From: Methanococcus maripaludis C5
Lineage (GTDB): Archaea > AGJL01 > Methanococci > Methanococcales > Methanococcaceae
NCBI RefSeq assembly: GCF_000016125.1
Contig: NC_009135.1
Coordinates: 496,001-560,000, forward strand
Length of the DNA stretch: 64,000 nt
Reading direction: 5' to 3'
The notes under the pieces were generated by a model that saw nothing but the letters and a program-made list of their open reading frames with translations, was not told the origin of the DNA and made no database searches. Position 1 is the first letter of the stretch. Each line of letters starts with the position of its first letter. A program made the position numbers and the translations under genes. This document shows, one piece after another, positions 40,146 to 52,428 of the stretch.

Positions 40146-41624
40146 TTAAATCAATAAATTGATTCCATCCATCATAGCTTCAACTGATGCCATGACAACG
40201 TCTCCATGCGCTTTTTTGACTTCCACAACTTCATTTCCTTTTCTTAAGTGAACTACTACTTCAATTAAAGCATCAGTACCGCCCGTCATCGCACGAACGC
40301 TGTAATCCTCAAGTTCAATGTCAGCAACACCGGTAAGTGCTTTTTTAACTGCATTTATTGCAGCGTCAACTGGACCAAGACCGTATGCAGCTTCTCGGAT
40401 ATTGTCTTTGATATTGCAGTCGTTTGCAAACTTCAAGTTTATGGATGCAAGAGGTGATACCTTATTTCCAGACATTACGGTAATTTCATCGAGAATTACT
40501 TTTCTTTCAAGTTCAACGCCCTGAACCTGGCTTATAACTGTTTTTAAATCTATATCGCTGATGTATTTTCCAAGGTCACCGAATGATTTAATTTTTGAAT
40601 AAACTTCTTCAAATTCTTCATGGCTTAATCCAATGTTCATCAATTCGAGTTTGTATTTTAAAGCAGCTTTTCCACTGTGTTTTCCAAGAATAATTTTCCT
40701 TCTGTTACCTACAGCTTCTGGACCGATTGGCTCATAAGTTTCGGTGCTTTTCATGAGGCCATCAACGTGAATTCCAGCTTCATGGGCAAATGCATTGTCA
40801 CCAACAAGCGCTTTGTTTGCAGGAACTGATAGTTTCATGTATTTTGAAACGATTCTCGAGATTTTATATAGTTTTTCAGATTGAATGGTGGTGTCGATAT
40901 TATAAAGTGATTTTAAGCTCATAACCACTTCTTCTAATGATGCGTTTCCTGCTCTTTCACCGATACCGTTGATTGTAACGTGGCACTGGTCTGCACCCGC
41001 ACTTATTGCAGAAAGTGTATTTGCAGTAGCCATTCCAAAATCGTTATGGCAGTGGATTGAAATTGGAATTTTTATTGCGTTTTTCATTGTTTTTATAAGT
41101 TCTATGGATTTTACGGGAGTTAAAATACCAACAGTATCACATATACAAATTCTATCAGCTTTTAATTCTTCTCCTTTTTTGAAAAGTTCTTTTAAGAATT
41201 CTACATCACTTCTTGTAGCATCTTCTGCTGAAAGTTCAACGATTAAACCGTGGTCTTTGGCATACTCTACAGCGTGCATTGCACCTGCTAAATTTTCTTC
41301 ACGGGTTTTTCTAAGTTTGTATTCCATATGGATATCTGATGTTGGAACAACCAGATGAACGCTATCTACATTACAAGAAAGCGCAGCATCAATATCTACG
41401 GGAAGGGCCCTTACAAATGATGATATCTCAGCATTTAATTTCTGTTCAGCAACAAGTTTTATGGCTTCTCTTTCGCCCTTTGAGGTTATAGCACTACCTG
41501 CCTCGATAATATTTGCACCAAGTTCATCGAGTTTTATTGCCAGTTCGAGTTTTTCACTCGGAGATAGCGAAACTCCGGGAGTCTGTTCTCCATCCCTTAA
41601 TGTAGTATCGAATATGTTAACCAT
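40146..41624 (-). CDS. cimA: (R)-citramalate synthase
   Basis: HMGL-family carboligase of 492 residues that condenses pyruvate with acetyl-CoA in the isoleucine pathway of methanogens. It starts MVNIFDTTLRDGEQTPGVSL, and SVHLVVPTSDIH, HCHNDFGMATANT and GIGERAGNASLEEV follow, plus a C-terminal regulatory domain (GPVDAAINAVKKALTGVADI). It closely matches the remembered Methanocaldococcus CimA sequence and length (491), better than LeuA or AksA. ATG at 41624 follows GAGAGGATAAA; the frame could open 15 codons earlier but without a site. Confidence 0.88.
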   Translation of the reverse strand: MVNIFDTTLRDGEQTPGVSLSPSEKLELAIKLDELGANIIEAGSAITSKGEREAIKLVAEQKLNAEISSFVRALPVDIDAALSCNVDSVHLVVPTSDIHMEYKLRKTREENLAGAMHAVEYAKDHGLIVELSAEDATRSDVEFLKELFKKGEELKADRICICDTVGILTPVKSIELIKTMKNAIKIPISIHCHNDFGMATANTLSAISAGADQCHVTINGIGERAGNASLEEVVMSLKSLYNIDTTIQSEKLYKISRIVSKYMKLSVPANKALVGDNAFAHEAGIHVDGLMKSTETYEPIGPEAVGNRRKIILGKHSGKAALKYKLELMNIGLSHEEFEEVYSKIKSFGDLGKYISDIDLKTVISQVQGVELERKVILDEITVMSGNKVSPLASINLKFANDCNIKDNIREAAYGLGPVDAAINAVKKALTGVADIELEDYSVRAMTGGTDALIEVVVHLRKGNEVVEVKKAHGDVVMASVEAMMDGINLLI

Positions 41625-41701
41625 TTTATCCTCTCGCACCATTAGTTTCAATATTTTTGCCAAATTCAAATGATAAGTTTAAATAATATTCCATTGATTA
41701 A

Positions 41702-43183
<1,482 letters not shown>

Positions 43184-43226
43184 AAAACTTTCAAATTTTT
43201 TTTAATTAAAAATAAAAAAAGAGAAT

Positions 43227-44468
43227 TTACTCCTCGTTTTCAGTAGGAGTTTCGGAAAATTCTTCAGCCATTATTTCTTTTTTACCACTGTTTAATGCTT
43301 TAGACTGTCTTTTTTCCCTATCAATACTGATCTGTTTTTTTACTGAATCAAGGGCATCTTTTAGTACTTCTATAAAGTCCCATCTTTGTTTTTCGGAGAT
43401 TAATTCCATTTCTTCGCCGTCCCAGTCTATTCTTTTAGTTGAAGAAAGTTTTGGTTTTCCTTCCGCAACGTAAAGTTTTCTTGGAGTTTTTACGTATGTT
43501 TTTACACTGTAATTTGGAACTCCGCCTTTATCTCTTTCTTTTTTAACCGCCAGTTTAATCCAGTGGATTTTTTTCGAATAAATGGCAATTTTTTTAATTT
43601 CGTTAAATAAAATCCTTTCTGCAAGCTCTCTCTGATCTTCGTCGAAATCACCTTGAATTTCAACTTCAACCATTGATTCAGCTCTTAAATCCCTTAAATA
43701 TTTTAAAATGTCGAGCCTTGTAACGATACCTCTTAAGATATCGTTTTTAAATATTGGGATTCCCCTAATATCTTGTTTTTCCATTAGATCTGCTACTGCA
43801 GCAATTGAATCGTCTTCATCTGCAGTAATAAGTGGTTTATTTATGATCATTGATACAGGCTGTGCCATTCTCGGCATTTTGTCGCCAGTAAGTTCTCCAA
43901 CTGTCATTTTGGTTTTTGGTTTGAAGACTTTTTTAACTATATCGTCTTCAGTAACCATTCCAATTGGTTTTCCATCTGCATCGAGCACTACTAATCTTCC
44001 GATATTGTATTTCATCATCAAACTTCGTGCTTTACCGATACTTTCATCGATATCAATTGTGACGGGGCTTTTCGTCATTATTTTATCGATTTTAACGTCT
44101 TTCAAAAGCTCTGACTGTGATGCACACCTCATGACGTCATAATCAGTAATAATTCCAATTAATTCGTCATTTTCATTGATAACTGGAGCTACTCTTTGAC
44201 CACTGTTTATCATTTCAAACGCGGCATCGATTACTTGCGTATTCATTCTTACGCAAAATGGTTTGAACATCAGATCTTCGACCTGTTGATGCACAGAGTT
44301 TCCAAGTAGCAAATCATGCATTGTCACGAGATAGATATCATCATCCTTCTCGATTATCAAATTATGGAACTTTCTATTTTCCATGATTCCAACAGCTTTA
44401 GATATTGGCGTATCTGGATTTACTGTGACAACGTCTTTTGTGGCTATGTCAATTGCTTGCTCTTTCAA
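43227..44468 (-). CDS. Four-CBS protein with possible HPF-like domain
   Basis: Protein of 413 residues. Residues about 1-275 hold four CBS repeats (for example TVNPDTPISKAVGIMENRKF, ITIDIDESIGKARSLMMKYN-like), the adenosine-nucleotide sensing modules. The rest (VEVEIQGDFDEDQRELAERI, IHWIKLAVKKERDKGG, NYSVKTYVKTPRKLYVA, then WDFIEVLKDALDSVKKQI) follows the beta-alpha-beta-beta-beta-alpha order of ribosome hibernation factors. That suggests an energy-controlled ribosome-binding protein, an inference only. TTG at 44468 lies five bases after GGTGA; the GTG at 44477 is inside that site. Confidence 0.75.
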   Translation of the reverse strand: MKEQAIDIATKDVVTVNPDTPISKAVGIMENRKFHNLIIEKDDDIYLVTMHDLLLGNSVHQQVEDLMFKPFCVRMNTQVIDAAFEMINSGQRVAPVINENDELIGIITDYDVMRCASQSELLKDVKIDKIMTKSPVTIDIDESIGKARSLMMKYNIGRLVVLDADGKPIGMVTEDDIVKKVFKPKTKMTVGELTGDKMPRMAQPVSMIINKPLITADEDDSIAAVADLMEKQDIRGIPIFKNDILRGIVTRLDILKYLRDLRAESMVEVEIQGDFDEDQRELAERILFNEIKKIAIYSKKIHWIKLAVKKERDKGGVPNYSVKTYVKTPRKLYVAEGKPKLSSTKRIDWDGEEMELISEKQRWDFIEVLKDALDSVKKQISIDREKRQSKALNSGKKEIMAEEFSETPTENEE

Positions 44469-44674
44469 GACCTTCACCCCTTTTCGAGTCCATGGTATAA
44501 TTATGATTTTGAGATTTTATATTGTTTCCTATATGATTTCGAAAAGTAATGACAAATTCTCCGATTTAACGGGTTAAGAAGAATATTTGGATAATTATAT
44601 AATATTAAATGTTTAAGTTAAAATTTATATTTTGAGGGGATAAATTCCATTTTTAAAGGTCAAACGTACCAAAA

Positions 44675-44974
44675 TTAGTATCTTTCGAGTTCGTTTGCAA
44701 TAACGTTTAAAATTTCGTTTGTAAGCATATTGACTTTTTCAGTTCTTTCTGAAACTTCAACTACTTTTTTTCTCAATCTTTCAGCATCGCACTGTTCGAT
44801 ATCTCTTGCTTTCAATGTTTTTCTTTTATCATTTGCAGCATTTTCTTCTGCAATTTTTGTAGTGGTTACGACCATTTCCTGTAAAATTTCAACCAATGCA
44901 GCAACTGATTCAGCTGATACATTCATTTCGGTATTTTCTTTCATAATTCTTTTAACGGTTCCTTTTGGTATCAT
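44675..44974 (-). CDS. Archaeal histone with C-terminal extension
   Basis: Histone-fold DNA-binding protein of 99 residues. The fold (residues 1-68) starts MIPKGTVKRIMKENTEMNVS and contains AVALVEILQ-type helix 2 and KRKTLKARDIEQC before helix 3. A helical extension of about 30 residues follows (VVEVSERTEKVNMLTNEILN), as in the longer MJ1647-type histones, which form tetramers that bridge DNA. The start ATG at 44974 follows GAGGTCTTATT. A TATA box is well placed upstream. Confidence 0.92.
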   Translation of the reverse strand: MIPKGTVKRIMKENTEMNVSAESVAALVEILQEMVVTTTKIAEENAANDKRKTLKARDIEQCDAERLRKKVVEVSERTEKVNMLTNEILNVIANELERY

Positions 44975-45030
44975 AATAAGACCTCTTATATTATCTTTAG
45001 AATTATATGGGATTTAAATTATTTAAACCT

Positions 45031-45038
45031 TATATAAA
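45031..45038 (-). promoter_or_regulatory. TATA box of the histone gene
   Basis: On the minus strand TTTATATAAGG lies about 60 bases before the start codon, giving a transcript start near 45008 and a leader of about 34 bases with the GAGGT ribosome site. Confidence 0.55.
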
Positions 45039-45090
45039 CAGTAAATCAAAAATGGGAAAATAACACAAAATTATATTTAAAAAAATGAAA

Positions 45091-46158
45091 TTAGATTAAT
45101 TTTTCATCGCCAAGTGGCACGATATTTTTCTGTTCGTATTCCATGTACTCAATCCACTGTTTTTTACATTCACAGTCAAGATCCAGTTTTTCAATTTTTT
45201 GAGTAATGGTAAATTCATTGAAAATATCTTTTATCTTGTCGTTACAGGTGCAATCAATAGCATTGTGGGCTCCTCTTTTTGAAGAAACGCCTGCAGTGTC
45301 GCACATTACAAGTGCATTAGGATTTTTAGACTTTACTTCATTTAAAATTTCTAAAATACTCCATAAAAATGGCGGCCTGTACTGATTTTTTTTCCAGAGT
45401 GTTTCAATTAACGTTCCTTTATGAATTGATGCAGGACAGAAAGAAATTCTGCTGCAACCCATTTCGATACATCTGTTTGCAGTATCTATTGCATCAGCGA
45501 CTGCTTCTTTTTCAGAAATAAATGGCGGTTTTATCAAAATATATGCTTTTATTCCGACATCGTATTCTTTTGCAACAGAAAACGCGTTTTCAATTGCTTT
45601 TGTTGGGGCACCTTTATGGATTGCAACATTTCTTATTTTTTCATTTAAACTTTCGATTCCAACACCGATTTCAATATTGCAGGAAAGAATGTTTTTTATC
45701 GATTCCATGTTTTCAGGAGTTACAAATTCAGCTCTTGATTCAATTGCAACTTCTTTTGCACCCATTTCTTCGATTCTTTTGAAGATGTATTCTCTCGTTT
45801 CAAGCGGGATTTCAAAAGTATCCAAAAAACTGCCAGATGTGAAGAGTTTTATTGACATATTTTTATTGAGTTGATCTTTATATTTTTCAACTGCAGAATC
45901 GAACTGGTTTTTCAAGTTTTCCGAAGTAATTTCTGCAGGGGATGCATCCATTAGGTAGCTACACATCGTACAGCCGCCGCTTTCATACGCCCATTTACAG
46001 CCCTTTGTTCTTAAAATTATTGTAAAACTTTTTCCAAATGTTTTATCACGAAAGACATCGTCCTGAATCCATACTGCAATTGGATAATCAGGATTTCTTT
46101 CTTTTCGTTTTTTAAGATGTTTTTCACGAATATTTTTTAAATAATCAGTCATCGACAT
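45091..46158 (-). CDS. Archaeosine synthase radical SAM subunit (RaSEA)
   Basis: Radical SAM protein of 355 residues of the COG1244 family, shown in other archaea to convert the ArcS lysine adduct to archaeosine at tRNA position 15. The iron-sulfur motif lies in TKGCKWAYESGGCTMCSYLM (near residues 51-70), where three cysteines are spaced in the family's unusual manner. A second Cys cluster (DCTCNDKI, DLDCECKKQW) is near the C-terminus. The start ATG follows GGAGATATT. The partner arcS is not in the window. Confidence 0.85.
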   Translation of the reverse strand: MSMTDYLKNIREKHLKKRKERNPDYPIAVWIQDDVFRDKTFGKSFTIILRTKGCKWAYESGGCTMCSYLMDASPAEITSENLKNQFDSAVEKYKDQLNKNMSIKLFTSGSFLDTFEIPLETREYIFKRIEEMGAKEVAIESRAEFVTPENMESIKNILSCNIEIGVGIESLNEKIRNVAIHKGAPTKAIENAFSVAKEYDVGIKAYILIKPPFISEKEAVADAIDTANRCIEMGCSRISFCPASIHKGTLIETLWKKNQYRPPFLWSILEILNEVKSKNPNALVMCDTAGVSSKRGAHNAIDCTCNDKIKDIFNEFTITQKIEKLDLDCECKKQWIEYMEYEQKNIVPLGDEKLI

Positions 46159-46223
46159 AATATCTCCTCAAAATAAGAAAATAAAGTAATAAAAAATTTA
46201 AAATAAAATAATTAAGTTTTAAA

Positions 46224-49200
46224 TTAATTTTCAAGTTCATTTAATGAATAAACTCCAAGTTCTCCAGATTTAATTGCTTCAATAGCTTTAATTGCAGCAT
46301 ACGCCCCTTGTAATGTAGTCATACACGGAATGTTTAATTCTACTGCAGCCCTTCTGATATAATATCCGTCAGTTTTAGCTTTATCTCCCGAAGAAGTGTT
46401 TATTAATAAATCAACTTCTCCTTTCTGCATTAAATCAAGAACACTGTTTTGCATACTTTCTGAGATTTTTCTAACTTCCCTTACAGGAATGTCGAATAAC
46501 CGAAGTTCTCTTGCAGTTCCTCTTGTAGCAACGATTTCAAAGCCTAAATTATGGTATTTTTTAGCGATTTTTGTAATGTTGTCTTTATCCCTGTTTCTTA
46601 CGCTGATAAATACAGTTCCAGATGTTGGAAGTTCCATGTTTGCTGAAAGCTGGGATTTGTAAAACGCTTTTCCAAAGTCCTGGTCAATTCCAATTGCTTC
46701 ACCGGTTGACTTCATTTCCGGGCTTAATACAGGATCTACTCCTGGAAGTTTTAAGAATGGAAATACTGCTTCTTTTACGCTTACATATTTTGCTTTTGCA
46801 AGTCCCGAGTATCCCATTTCCTTTAATTTTTTGCCCATTATTGCATTTGTTGCAATTTTTGCAAGTGGCACACCAACTGATTTACTTACATATGGGATGG
46901 TTCTTGAAGCTCTCGGGTTTGCTTCAATAATATACACAACACCGTCTTTTACGGCGTACTGAATGTTTAACAAACCAATTACTCCAAGTTCAAGAGCAAG
47001 TTTGGTTGTATGTTCCGCAATTTTTTCGATTACTTCTTTTGAAAGCGTTTGAGGTGGAATTACACAAGCGCTGTCTCCACTGTGAATTCCCGCTTCTTCA
47101 ATGTGTTCCATGATTGCGCCAATAAATACGCTTTCTCCATCGCACACTGCATCAACATCTACTTCAACAGCTTCTTCTAAGAATTTATCAATTAATATCG
47201 GGTGATCGGATGAAACTTTAACTGCTTCTCTCATGTAGTCTTTTAAATCTTCTGTGTTGTAGACGATCTGCATTGCACGACCCCCTAACACGTATGAAGG
47301 TCTAACAAGTGCAGGGTATCCAATTTTTTCAACAACCTTAAGAGCCTGTTCTTCACTAACTGCAGTTGCACCATCTGCTTGAGGTATTTTTAATTTTTCA
47401 AGCACGTGTATGAACTGGTCCCTATCTTCTGCAAGGTCGATTGATTGAGGGGAAGTTCCTAAAATGTTTACTCCAGAATTGTAGAGTTTCATTGCAAGGT
47501 TAATCGCAGTCTGTCCACCAAACTGAACGATAACTCCAAGCAACTGTCCGTTTTTATTTTCATTTTCAATTATATTCATTATTTCTTCGTAGACTAATGG
47601 TTCGAAGTATAGTTTATCCGAAGTATCGTAGTCAGTACTTACGGTTTCAGGGTTGTTGTTTACAATAATTGCTTCGATTCCAAGTTCTTTTAATGCAAAA
47701 ATTGCGTGAACTGTCGAGTAATCAAATTCAACACCTTGCCCGATTCTAATTGGTCCAGAACCTAATATTATTACCTTTTTCCTATCTGAAGAGATGCTTT
47801 CGTTCTGTTCTTCATCGAAGTATCTTTCGTATGCTGAGTAGTAATATGGCGTTTTTGCTTCAAATTCCGCTGCACAGGTGTCTACCATCTTGTAAACTGG
47901 AATTACTTCGAGTCTTTTTCTAAGGTCTCTTATTTCATTTTCAGTTTTTGAAAATATTTTTGAAACTTGAACATCTGAAAAGCCCAATGATTTTGCTTTT
48001 AAAAGGATTTCTTTTAATTTTTCGTCAGCTACAGGAAGTCTTGAAATTACTTCGAGTTCTTTTTTACAGTCGATAATTTTTTTGATTTTTTCAATGAAGA
48101 ATGGATTTATTCCTGTTCTTTCACAAATTCCATCAACACTCCACCCTTTATCGAGTGCGTAAGCAATTACAAAGAGTCTTTCATCTGTCGCATGTTCTAA
48201 AATATCAACAATTTCAGAATTTGAGTATTCTTTGTCTTTTCCGTCTGCAATTATTCCAAATCTTCCAATATCTAAACTTCTAACTGCTTTTTGAAGGGCT
48301 TCTTCAAGATTCCTTCCAATCGCCATGATTTCCCCAGTGGACTTCATGGAAGTTCCAAGTTTTTTGCCAACAGTTCTGAATTTATCAAACGGCCATCTTG
48401 GAATTTTTACAACAACATAGTCGATCGTCGGTTCAAAACTTGCAGGTGTTTCTTTTGTAACATCATTTTGTATTTCATCGAGTGTTCTTCCAATTGCAAT
48501 TTTTGCAGCGATTTTTGCAATAGGGTATCCTGTTGCTTTACTTGCAAGTGCAGAACTTCTTGAAACTCTAGGGTTTACTTCAATTACTACGTAATCCGTC
48601 ATTTCAGGGTTTACTGCAAACTGAACGTTACAGCCACCTTCGATTTTCAAGTGTCTGATGATTTGTAACGAAGCGTCTCTTAATCTTTGGTGGAATTCAT
48701 CGCTTAAGGTCTGTGAAGGCGCAGTTACGATACTTTCACCCGTGTGTATTCCCATTGGATCGATATTTTCCATGTTACATACCACAATACAGGTATCGTT
48801 TTTATCCCTCATTACTTCGTATTCGTATTCTTTCCAGCCTAAAAGACTCTGATCAATTAAAACTTGCTTGATCATTGAGTATTTCAATCCTTTTTTCGTA
48901 ATTTCGATTAATTCTTCTTCGTTATTCGCAACTCCACCGCCTGTTCCTCCAAGGGTGAATGCGGGCCTTACAATTGCAGGGTATCCAAGTTCTTTGGTAG
49001 CTTCAATTGCTTCTTCAACACTGTGAACGGCTGCAGATTTTGCTATAGGCTGGTTAATTTCTTTCATTGCTTTATTGAATAAATCTCTATCTTCTGAAGT
49101 TTCAATTACGCTTTCTGTTGAACCCAAAAGTTCAACACCGTGTTTTTCCAAGATTCCGCGTTTTGAAAGTTCCATTGCAAGATTTAAACCAGTCTGACCA

Positions 49201-49469
49201 CCCATTGTTGGGAGAATTGCATCAGGCTGTTCTTTTTCAATAATTTTTTCCAATATTTTTGGGGTCAATGGTTCCAAATAAACCTTGTCCGCAATGTTTG
49301 TGTCGGTTTGAATGGTTGCAGGGTTTGAATTTACTAAAATTGTATAAATGCCCTCTTCCTTTAAAGATTTACAAGCTTGAGAGCCAGAAAAGTCAAACTC
49401 CGCAGCTTGTCCGATAACAATGGGGCCCGAACCCAAAATCATTACCTTTTTTATATCCTCTCTTTTCAA
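46224..49469 (-). CDS. carB: Carbamoyl phosphate synthase large subunit
   Basis: Single polypeptide of 1081 residues, full bacterial-type length, with two ATP-grasp halves ([20 protein letters not shown] and [20 protein letters not shown] mark their starts, about residues 9 and 560) and a C-terminal MGS-like allosteric domain from about 940. It makes carbamoyl phosphate for pyrimidines and arginine. In Methanocaldococcus the gene is split in two; here it is intact. The start is TTG 49469 with GGTGG four bases upstream. carA is not adjacent. Confidence 0.97.
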   Translation of the reverse strand: MKREDIKKVMILGSGPIVIGQAAEFDFSGSQACKSLKEEGIYTILVNSNPATIQTDTNIADKVYLEPLTPKILEKIIEKEQPDAILPTMGGQTGLNLAMELSKRGILEKHGVELLGSTESVIETSEDRDLFNKAMKEINQPIAKSAAVHSVEEAIEATKELGYPAIVRPAFTLGGTGGGVANNEEELIEITKKGLKYSMIKQVLIDQSLLGWKEYEYEVMRDKNDTCIVVCNMENIDPMGIHTGESIVTAPSQTLSDEFHQRLRDASLQIIRHLKIEGGCNVQFAVNPEMTDYVVIEVNPRVSRSSALASKATGYPIAKIAAKIAIGRTLDEIQNDVTKETPASFEPTIDYVVVKIPRWPFDKFRTVGKKLGTSMKSTGEIMAIGRNLEEALQKAVRSLDIGRFGIIADGKDKEYSNSEIVDILEHATDERLFVIAYALDKGWSVDGICERTGINPFFIEKIKKIIDCKKELEVISRLPVADEKLKEILLKAKSLGFSDVQVSKIFSKTENEIRDLRKRLEVIPVYKMVDTCAAEFEAKTPYYYSAYERYFDEEQNESISSDRKKVIILGSGPIRIGQGVEFDYSTVHAIFALKELGIEAIIVNNNPETVSTDYDTSDKLYFEPLVYEEIMNIIENENKNGQLLGVIVQFGGQTAINLAMKLYNSGVNILGTSPQSIDLAEDRDQFIHVLEKLKIPQADGATAVSEEQALKVVEKIGYPALVRPSYVLGGRAMQIVYNTEDLKDYMREAVKVSSDHPILIDKFLEEAVEVDVDAVCDGESVFIGAIMEHIEEAGIHSGDSACVIPPQTLSKEVIEKIAEHTTKLALELGVIGLLNIQYAVKDGVVYIIEANPRASRTIPYVSKSVGVPLAKIATNAIMGKKLKEMGYSGLAKAKYVSVKEAVFPFLKLPGVDPVLSPEMKSTGEAIGIDQDFGKAFYKSQLSANMELPTSGTVFISVRNRDKDNITKIAKKYHNLGFEIVATRGTARELRLFDIPVREVRKISESMQNSVLDLMQKGEVDLLINTSSGDKAKTDGYYIRRAAVELNIPCMTTLQGAYAAIKAIEAIKSGELGVYSLNELEN

Positions 49470-49747
49470 AATTCCACCTTAGGATACCTTTTCCATATAA
49501 TATGGTATTCTCGTTTTTAAACTCTATGATAATATAAAATTCAAATTGTCAAAGTATATCATAAGACCAATATTTAAATTATCCGCTCAAACCAATTTCA
49601 AATATTTTGAATCGATTAAAAATGAAGATTTGTATCATTCTAAAAAATAGAATTTAAGCAAAAAAATGTTATTCATTTAGTTGCGATTTTTTAATGTAAT
49701 TTTAAAGATATTATGCTATTTTATAGTTTTTTAACATAAATATTTTT

Positions 49748-50497
49748 ATGAAAATGTTATCGTGGAATGTAAATGGGATTCGTGCATGTTTGAAAAATGG
49801 TTTCATGGATTTTTTAAAACGTGAAAGTCCGGACGTCATGTGCATACAGGAGACAAAAGTGCAAAGCGGACAGGTCCAGCTGGGGCTTGATGGGTATTTT
49901 CAGTACTGGAATTACGCAGAAAGGAAAGGTTATTCTGGAACTGCGGTTTTTACTAAAATAAAGCCAAATGAAGTTATTTATGGAATAAAAAACAGTGAAC
50001 ACAATGGTGAAGGAAGAGTAATTACTCTTAAATTTGACGAATATTATTTAGTAAATGTTTACACTCCAAATTCCCAAAGGGGCCTTACAAGACTTAAATA
50101 CCGGCAAAAATGGGATCAGGACTTTTTGAATTATGTAAAAACGCTTGAAAATAAAAAACCCGTAATATTTTGTGGGGATTTAAATGTCGCACACAAAGAA
50201 ATTGATTTAAAAAATCCAAAAACTAATGTAAAAAATGCAGGATTCACACCTGAAGAAAGAAAAGGGTTTGATAATATTGTAAATTCTGGATTTTTAGATA
50301 CTTTTAGGGAGTTTAACAAAGAACCTGATAATTATTCTTGGTGGAGCTACAGGTTCAACGCGAGAGCAAGAAATATTGGATGGAGAATCGATTACTTCTG
50401 TATTTCTGAGAGTTTACGAAATAATCTGAAAGATGCATTTATAATGTCTGAAATAATGGGTTCTGACCACTGTCCTGTTGGAATTATATTTGACTAG
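49748..50497 (+). CDS. xth: Exodeoxyribonuclease III / AP endonuclease
   Basis: ExoIII-family enzyme of 249 residues that cuts DNA at abasic sites and trims 3' ends. The motifs are intact: [21 protein letters not shown] (metal Glu), [25 protein letters not shown], the [19 protein letters not shown] substrate loop and a final [10 protein letters not shown] with the catalytic His. The start ATG at 49748 has no strong ribosome site, consistent with a short or leaderless mRNA. It stands alone, divergent from carB. Confidence 0.95.
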   Translation: MKMLSWNVNGIRACLKNGFMDFLKRESPDVMCIQETKVQSGQVQLGLDGYFQYWNYAERKGYSGTAVFTKIKPNEVIYGIKNSEHNGEGRVITLKFDEYYLVNVYTPNSQRGLTRLKYRQKWDQDFLNYVKTLENKKPVIFCGDLNVAHKEIDLKNPKTNVKNAGFTPEERKGFDNIVNSGFLDTFREFNKEPDNYSWWSYRFNARARNIGWRIDYFCISESLRNNLKDAFIMSEIMGSDHCPVGIIFD

Positions 50498-50647
50498 TTC
50501 TTTTTATTTTCAAGTATTCTCATTATTTTTTAACTTTAGATTATTTTTAGATTTATTTTTAATTTTCATAATCGATAAGCTTTTTAAGCGAGACGGCATT
50601 ACATTTAAGAGAACATTTTGAAAAGGATTTTAGAAACAGTGATAATT

Positions 50648-52315
50648 ATGAAAGATACTGTAATGGCATATTTACTTGAAAATTCGATTAAATTCAAAGG
50701 AAAACCAAATCCAAAGGCTGCAATGGGTAAAATACTTGGAGAAAACCCCGATTTAAGAAGCAAAGTTAAAGAAGTAAATCAAGTTATTTCTGAAGTTGTA
50801 AAAGAAATTGAAACAATGTCTCTTGAAGAACAGCAGGCAAAATTAGACGAACTTGCTCCAGAAGGGCTAGGACAAAAAACGGAAAGAAAAAGAAAAGAAA
50901 TTGAACTGAAAAACGTTAAAGGAAATGTTGTAATGAGATTTGCACCAAATCCTTCAGGACCCCTCCATATTGGACACGCAAGAGCATCCGTACTAAACGA
51001 CTTTTTCACAAAAAAATACAATGGAAAACTTGTTCTAAGGCTTGAAGATACTGATGCTAAAAGGGTTCTTCCGGAAGCTTACGAAATGATTCAAGAAGAC
51101 TTAAAATGGCTTGGAGTAAAAGTTGACGAAGTAATTGTTCAATCAGAAAGGCTTGAAACATACTATGAATACGGTAGAAAATTAATTGAAATGGGACAAG
51201 CTTACGTCTGCGACTGTGATGCGGATGAATTTAGAACATTAAGAGAACAGGGAACCCTTTGTAAATGTAGGGATACCATTCCAGAAGAAAACTTGAAATT
51301 ATGGGAAAAAATGCTCGCTGGAGAACTTGATAATGTTGCAGTCAGGTTAAAAACAGATATTGCACACAAAAACCCATCAATCAGAGATTTTCCAATATTT
51401 AGGATTGAAAGAACCCCTCACCCAAAAAATGGAATAAAATATCACGTATATCCATTAATGAATCTTTCAGTAACGGTTGACGACCATCTGCTTGGCATGA
51501 CGCATGTTTTAAGAGGAAAAGACCACATTGTAAACACCGAAAAACAAGAATATATCTACAACTACTTTGGATGGGAAATTCCAGAATATGTTCACTACGG
51601 AATTTTAAAAATAGAAGGGCCTGTTTTAAGTACCTCAAAAATGCATGCAGGAATTTTGAGTGGTGAATACTCAGGCTGGGATGATGCAAGGCTTGGAACT
51701 TTAAGGGCACTTAGAAAAAGAGGAATAAGGCCAGAAGCACTCTATAAATTAATGGTTGAAATTGGAATAAAACAGGCAGACGTTAGATTTGCATGGGAAA
51801 ACCTCTACGCCGCAAACAAAGACATAATCGATAAAGATGCGAGAAGATTCTTCTTTGTAGAAAGTCCTAAAAAATTAGTAATTTCTGGTGCAGATAGTAG
51901 AAAAATCGATCTTAGAATGCATCCTGATAGAAGTGAACTTGGAAACAGAGAATTATTATTTGACGGTGAAATATACGTTTCAGACGATCTTGAAGCTGGA
52001 AAAATGTATAGATTAATGGAATTATTCAATATTGTTGTTGAAAAAGTAGAAAATGATATTCTCTATGCAAAATACGATAGTGATGATTTTGCAATTGCAA
52101 AAAGCAACAAAGCAAGTATTATTCACTGGATTCCAGTAAAAGACAGTGTTCCTGTAACCGTTATCGATGAAAATGCTGAAAAAATTGAAGGATTTGCAGA
52201 AAAAGACTTTGCAGTTGTAAAAGAAGATGATTTTGTCCAGTTTGAAAGATTTGGATTTGTAAGAATTGATGAAAAAGTAGACAATGGGTATACCTGCTAC
52301 CTAACTCATAAATAA
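50648..52315 (+). CDS. gltX: Glutamyl-tRNA synthetase, archaeal type
   Basis: Class I synthetase of 555 residues, of the archaeal/eukaryotic GlnRS-like type with a beta-barrel C-terminus. HIGH is in [20 protein letters not shown] (about 99-118) and the KMSKS counterpart is [11 protein letters not shown]. An N-terminal extension of about 90 residues precedes the catalytic fold as in archaeal enzymes. ATG at 50648 is chosen since GTGATAATT precedes it; a TTG ten codons upstream has no site. In methanogens it charges tRNA-Glu, and tRNA-Gln is made by amidation. Confidence 0.95.
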   Translation: MKDTVMAYLLENSIKFKGKPNPKAAMGKILGENPDLRSKVKEVNQVISEVVKEIETMSLEEQQAKLDELAPEGLGQKTERKRKEIELKNVKGNVVMRFAPNPSGPLHIGHARASVLNDFFTKKYNGKLVLRLEDTDAKRVLPEAYEMIQEDLKWLGVKVDEVIVQSERLETYYEYGRKLIEMGQAYVCDCDADEFRTLREQGTLCKCRDTIPEENLKLWEKMLAGELDNVAVRLKTDIAHKNPSIRDFPIFRIERTPHPKNGIKYHVYPLMNLSVTVDDHLLGMTHVLRGKDHIVNTEKQEYIYNYFGWEIPEYVHYGILKIEGPVLSTSKMHAGILSGEYSGWDDARLGTLRALRKRGIRPEALYKLMVEIGIKQADVRFAWENLYAANKDIIDKDARRFFFVESPKKLVISGADSRKIDLRMHPDRSELGNRELLFDGEIYVSDDLEAGKMYRLMELFNIVVEKVENDILYAKYDSDDFAIAKSNKASIIHWIPVKDSVPVTVIDENAEKIEGFAEKDFAVVKEDDFVQFERFGFVRIDEKVDNGYTCYLTHK

Positions 52316-52428
52316 ATTTACAATTTTTTTAGATTTTTATTTATTTTTAAAATTCACGAGTTTTTATAACAAATTTATAATTAGTCTAAAGATGATAATC
52401 CATAATTTAAAGGAATAAGTGATTTCAA

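Noticed and set aside
46224-49469. Split carB or frameshift as in Methanocaldococcus
   Set aside because: One open frame of 1081 codons covers both halves and the MGS domain without interruption.
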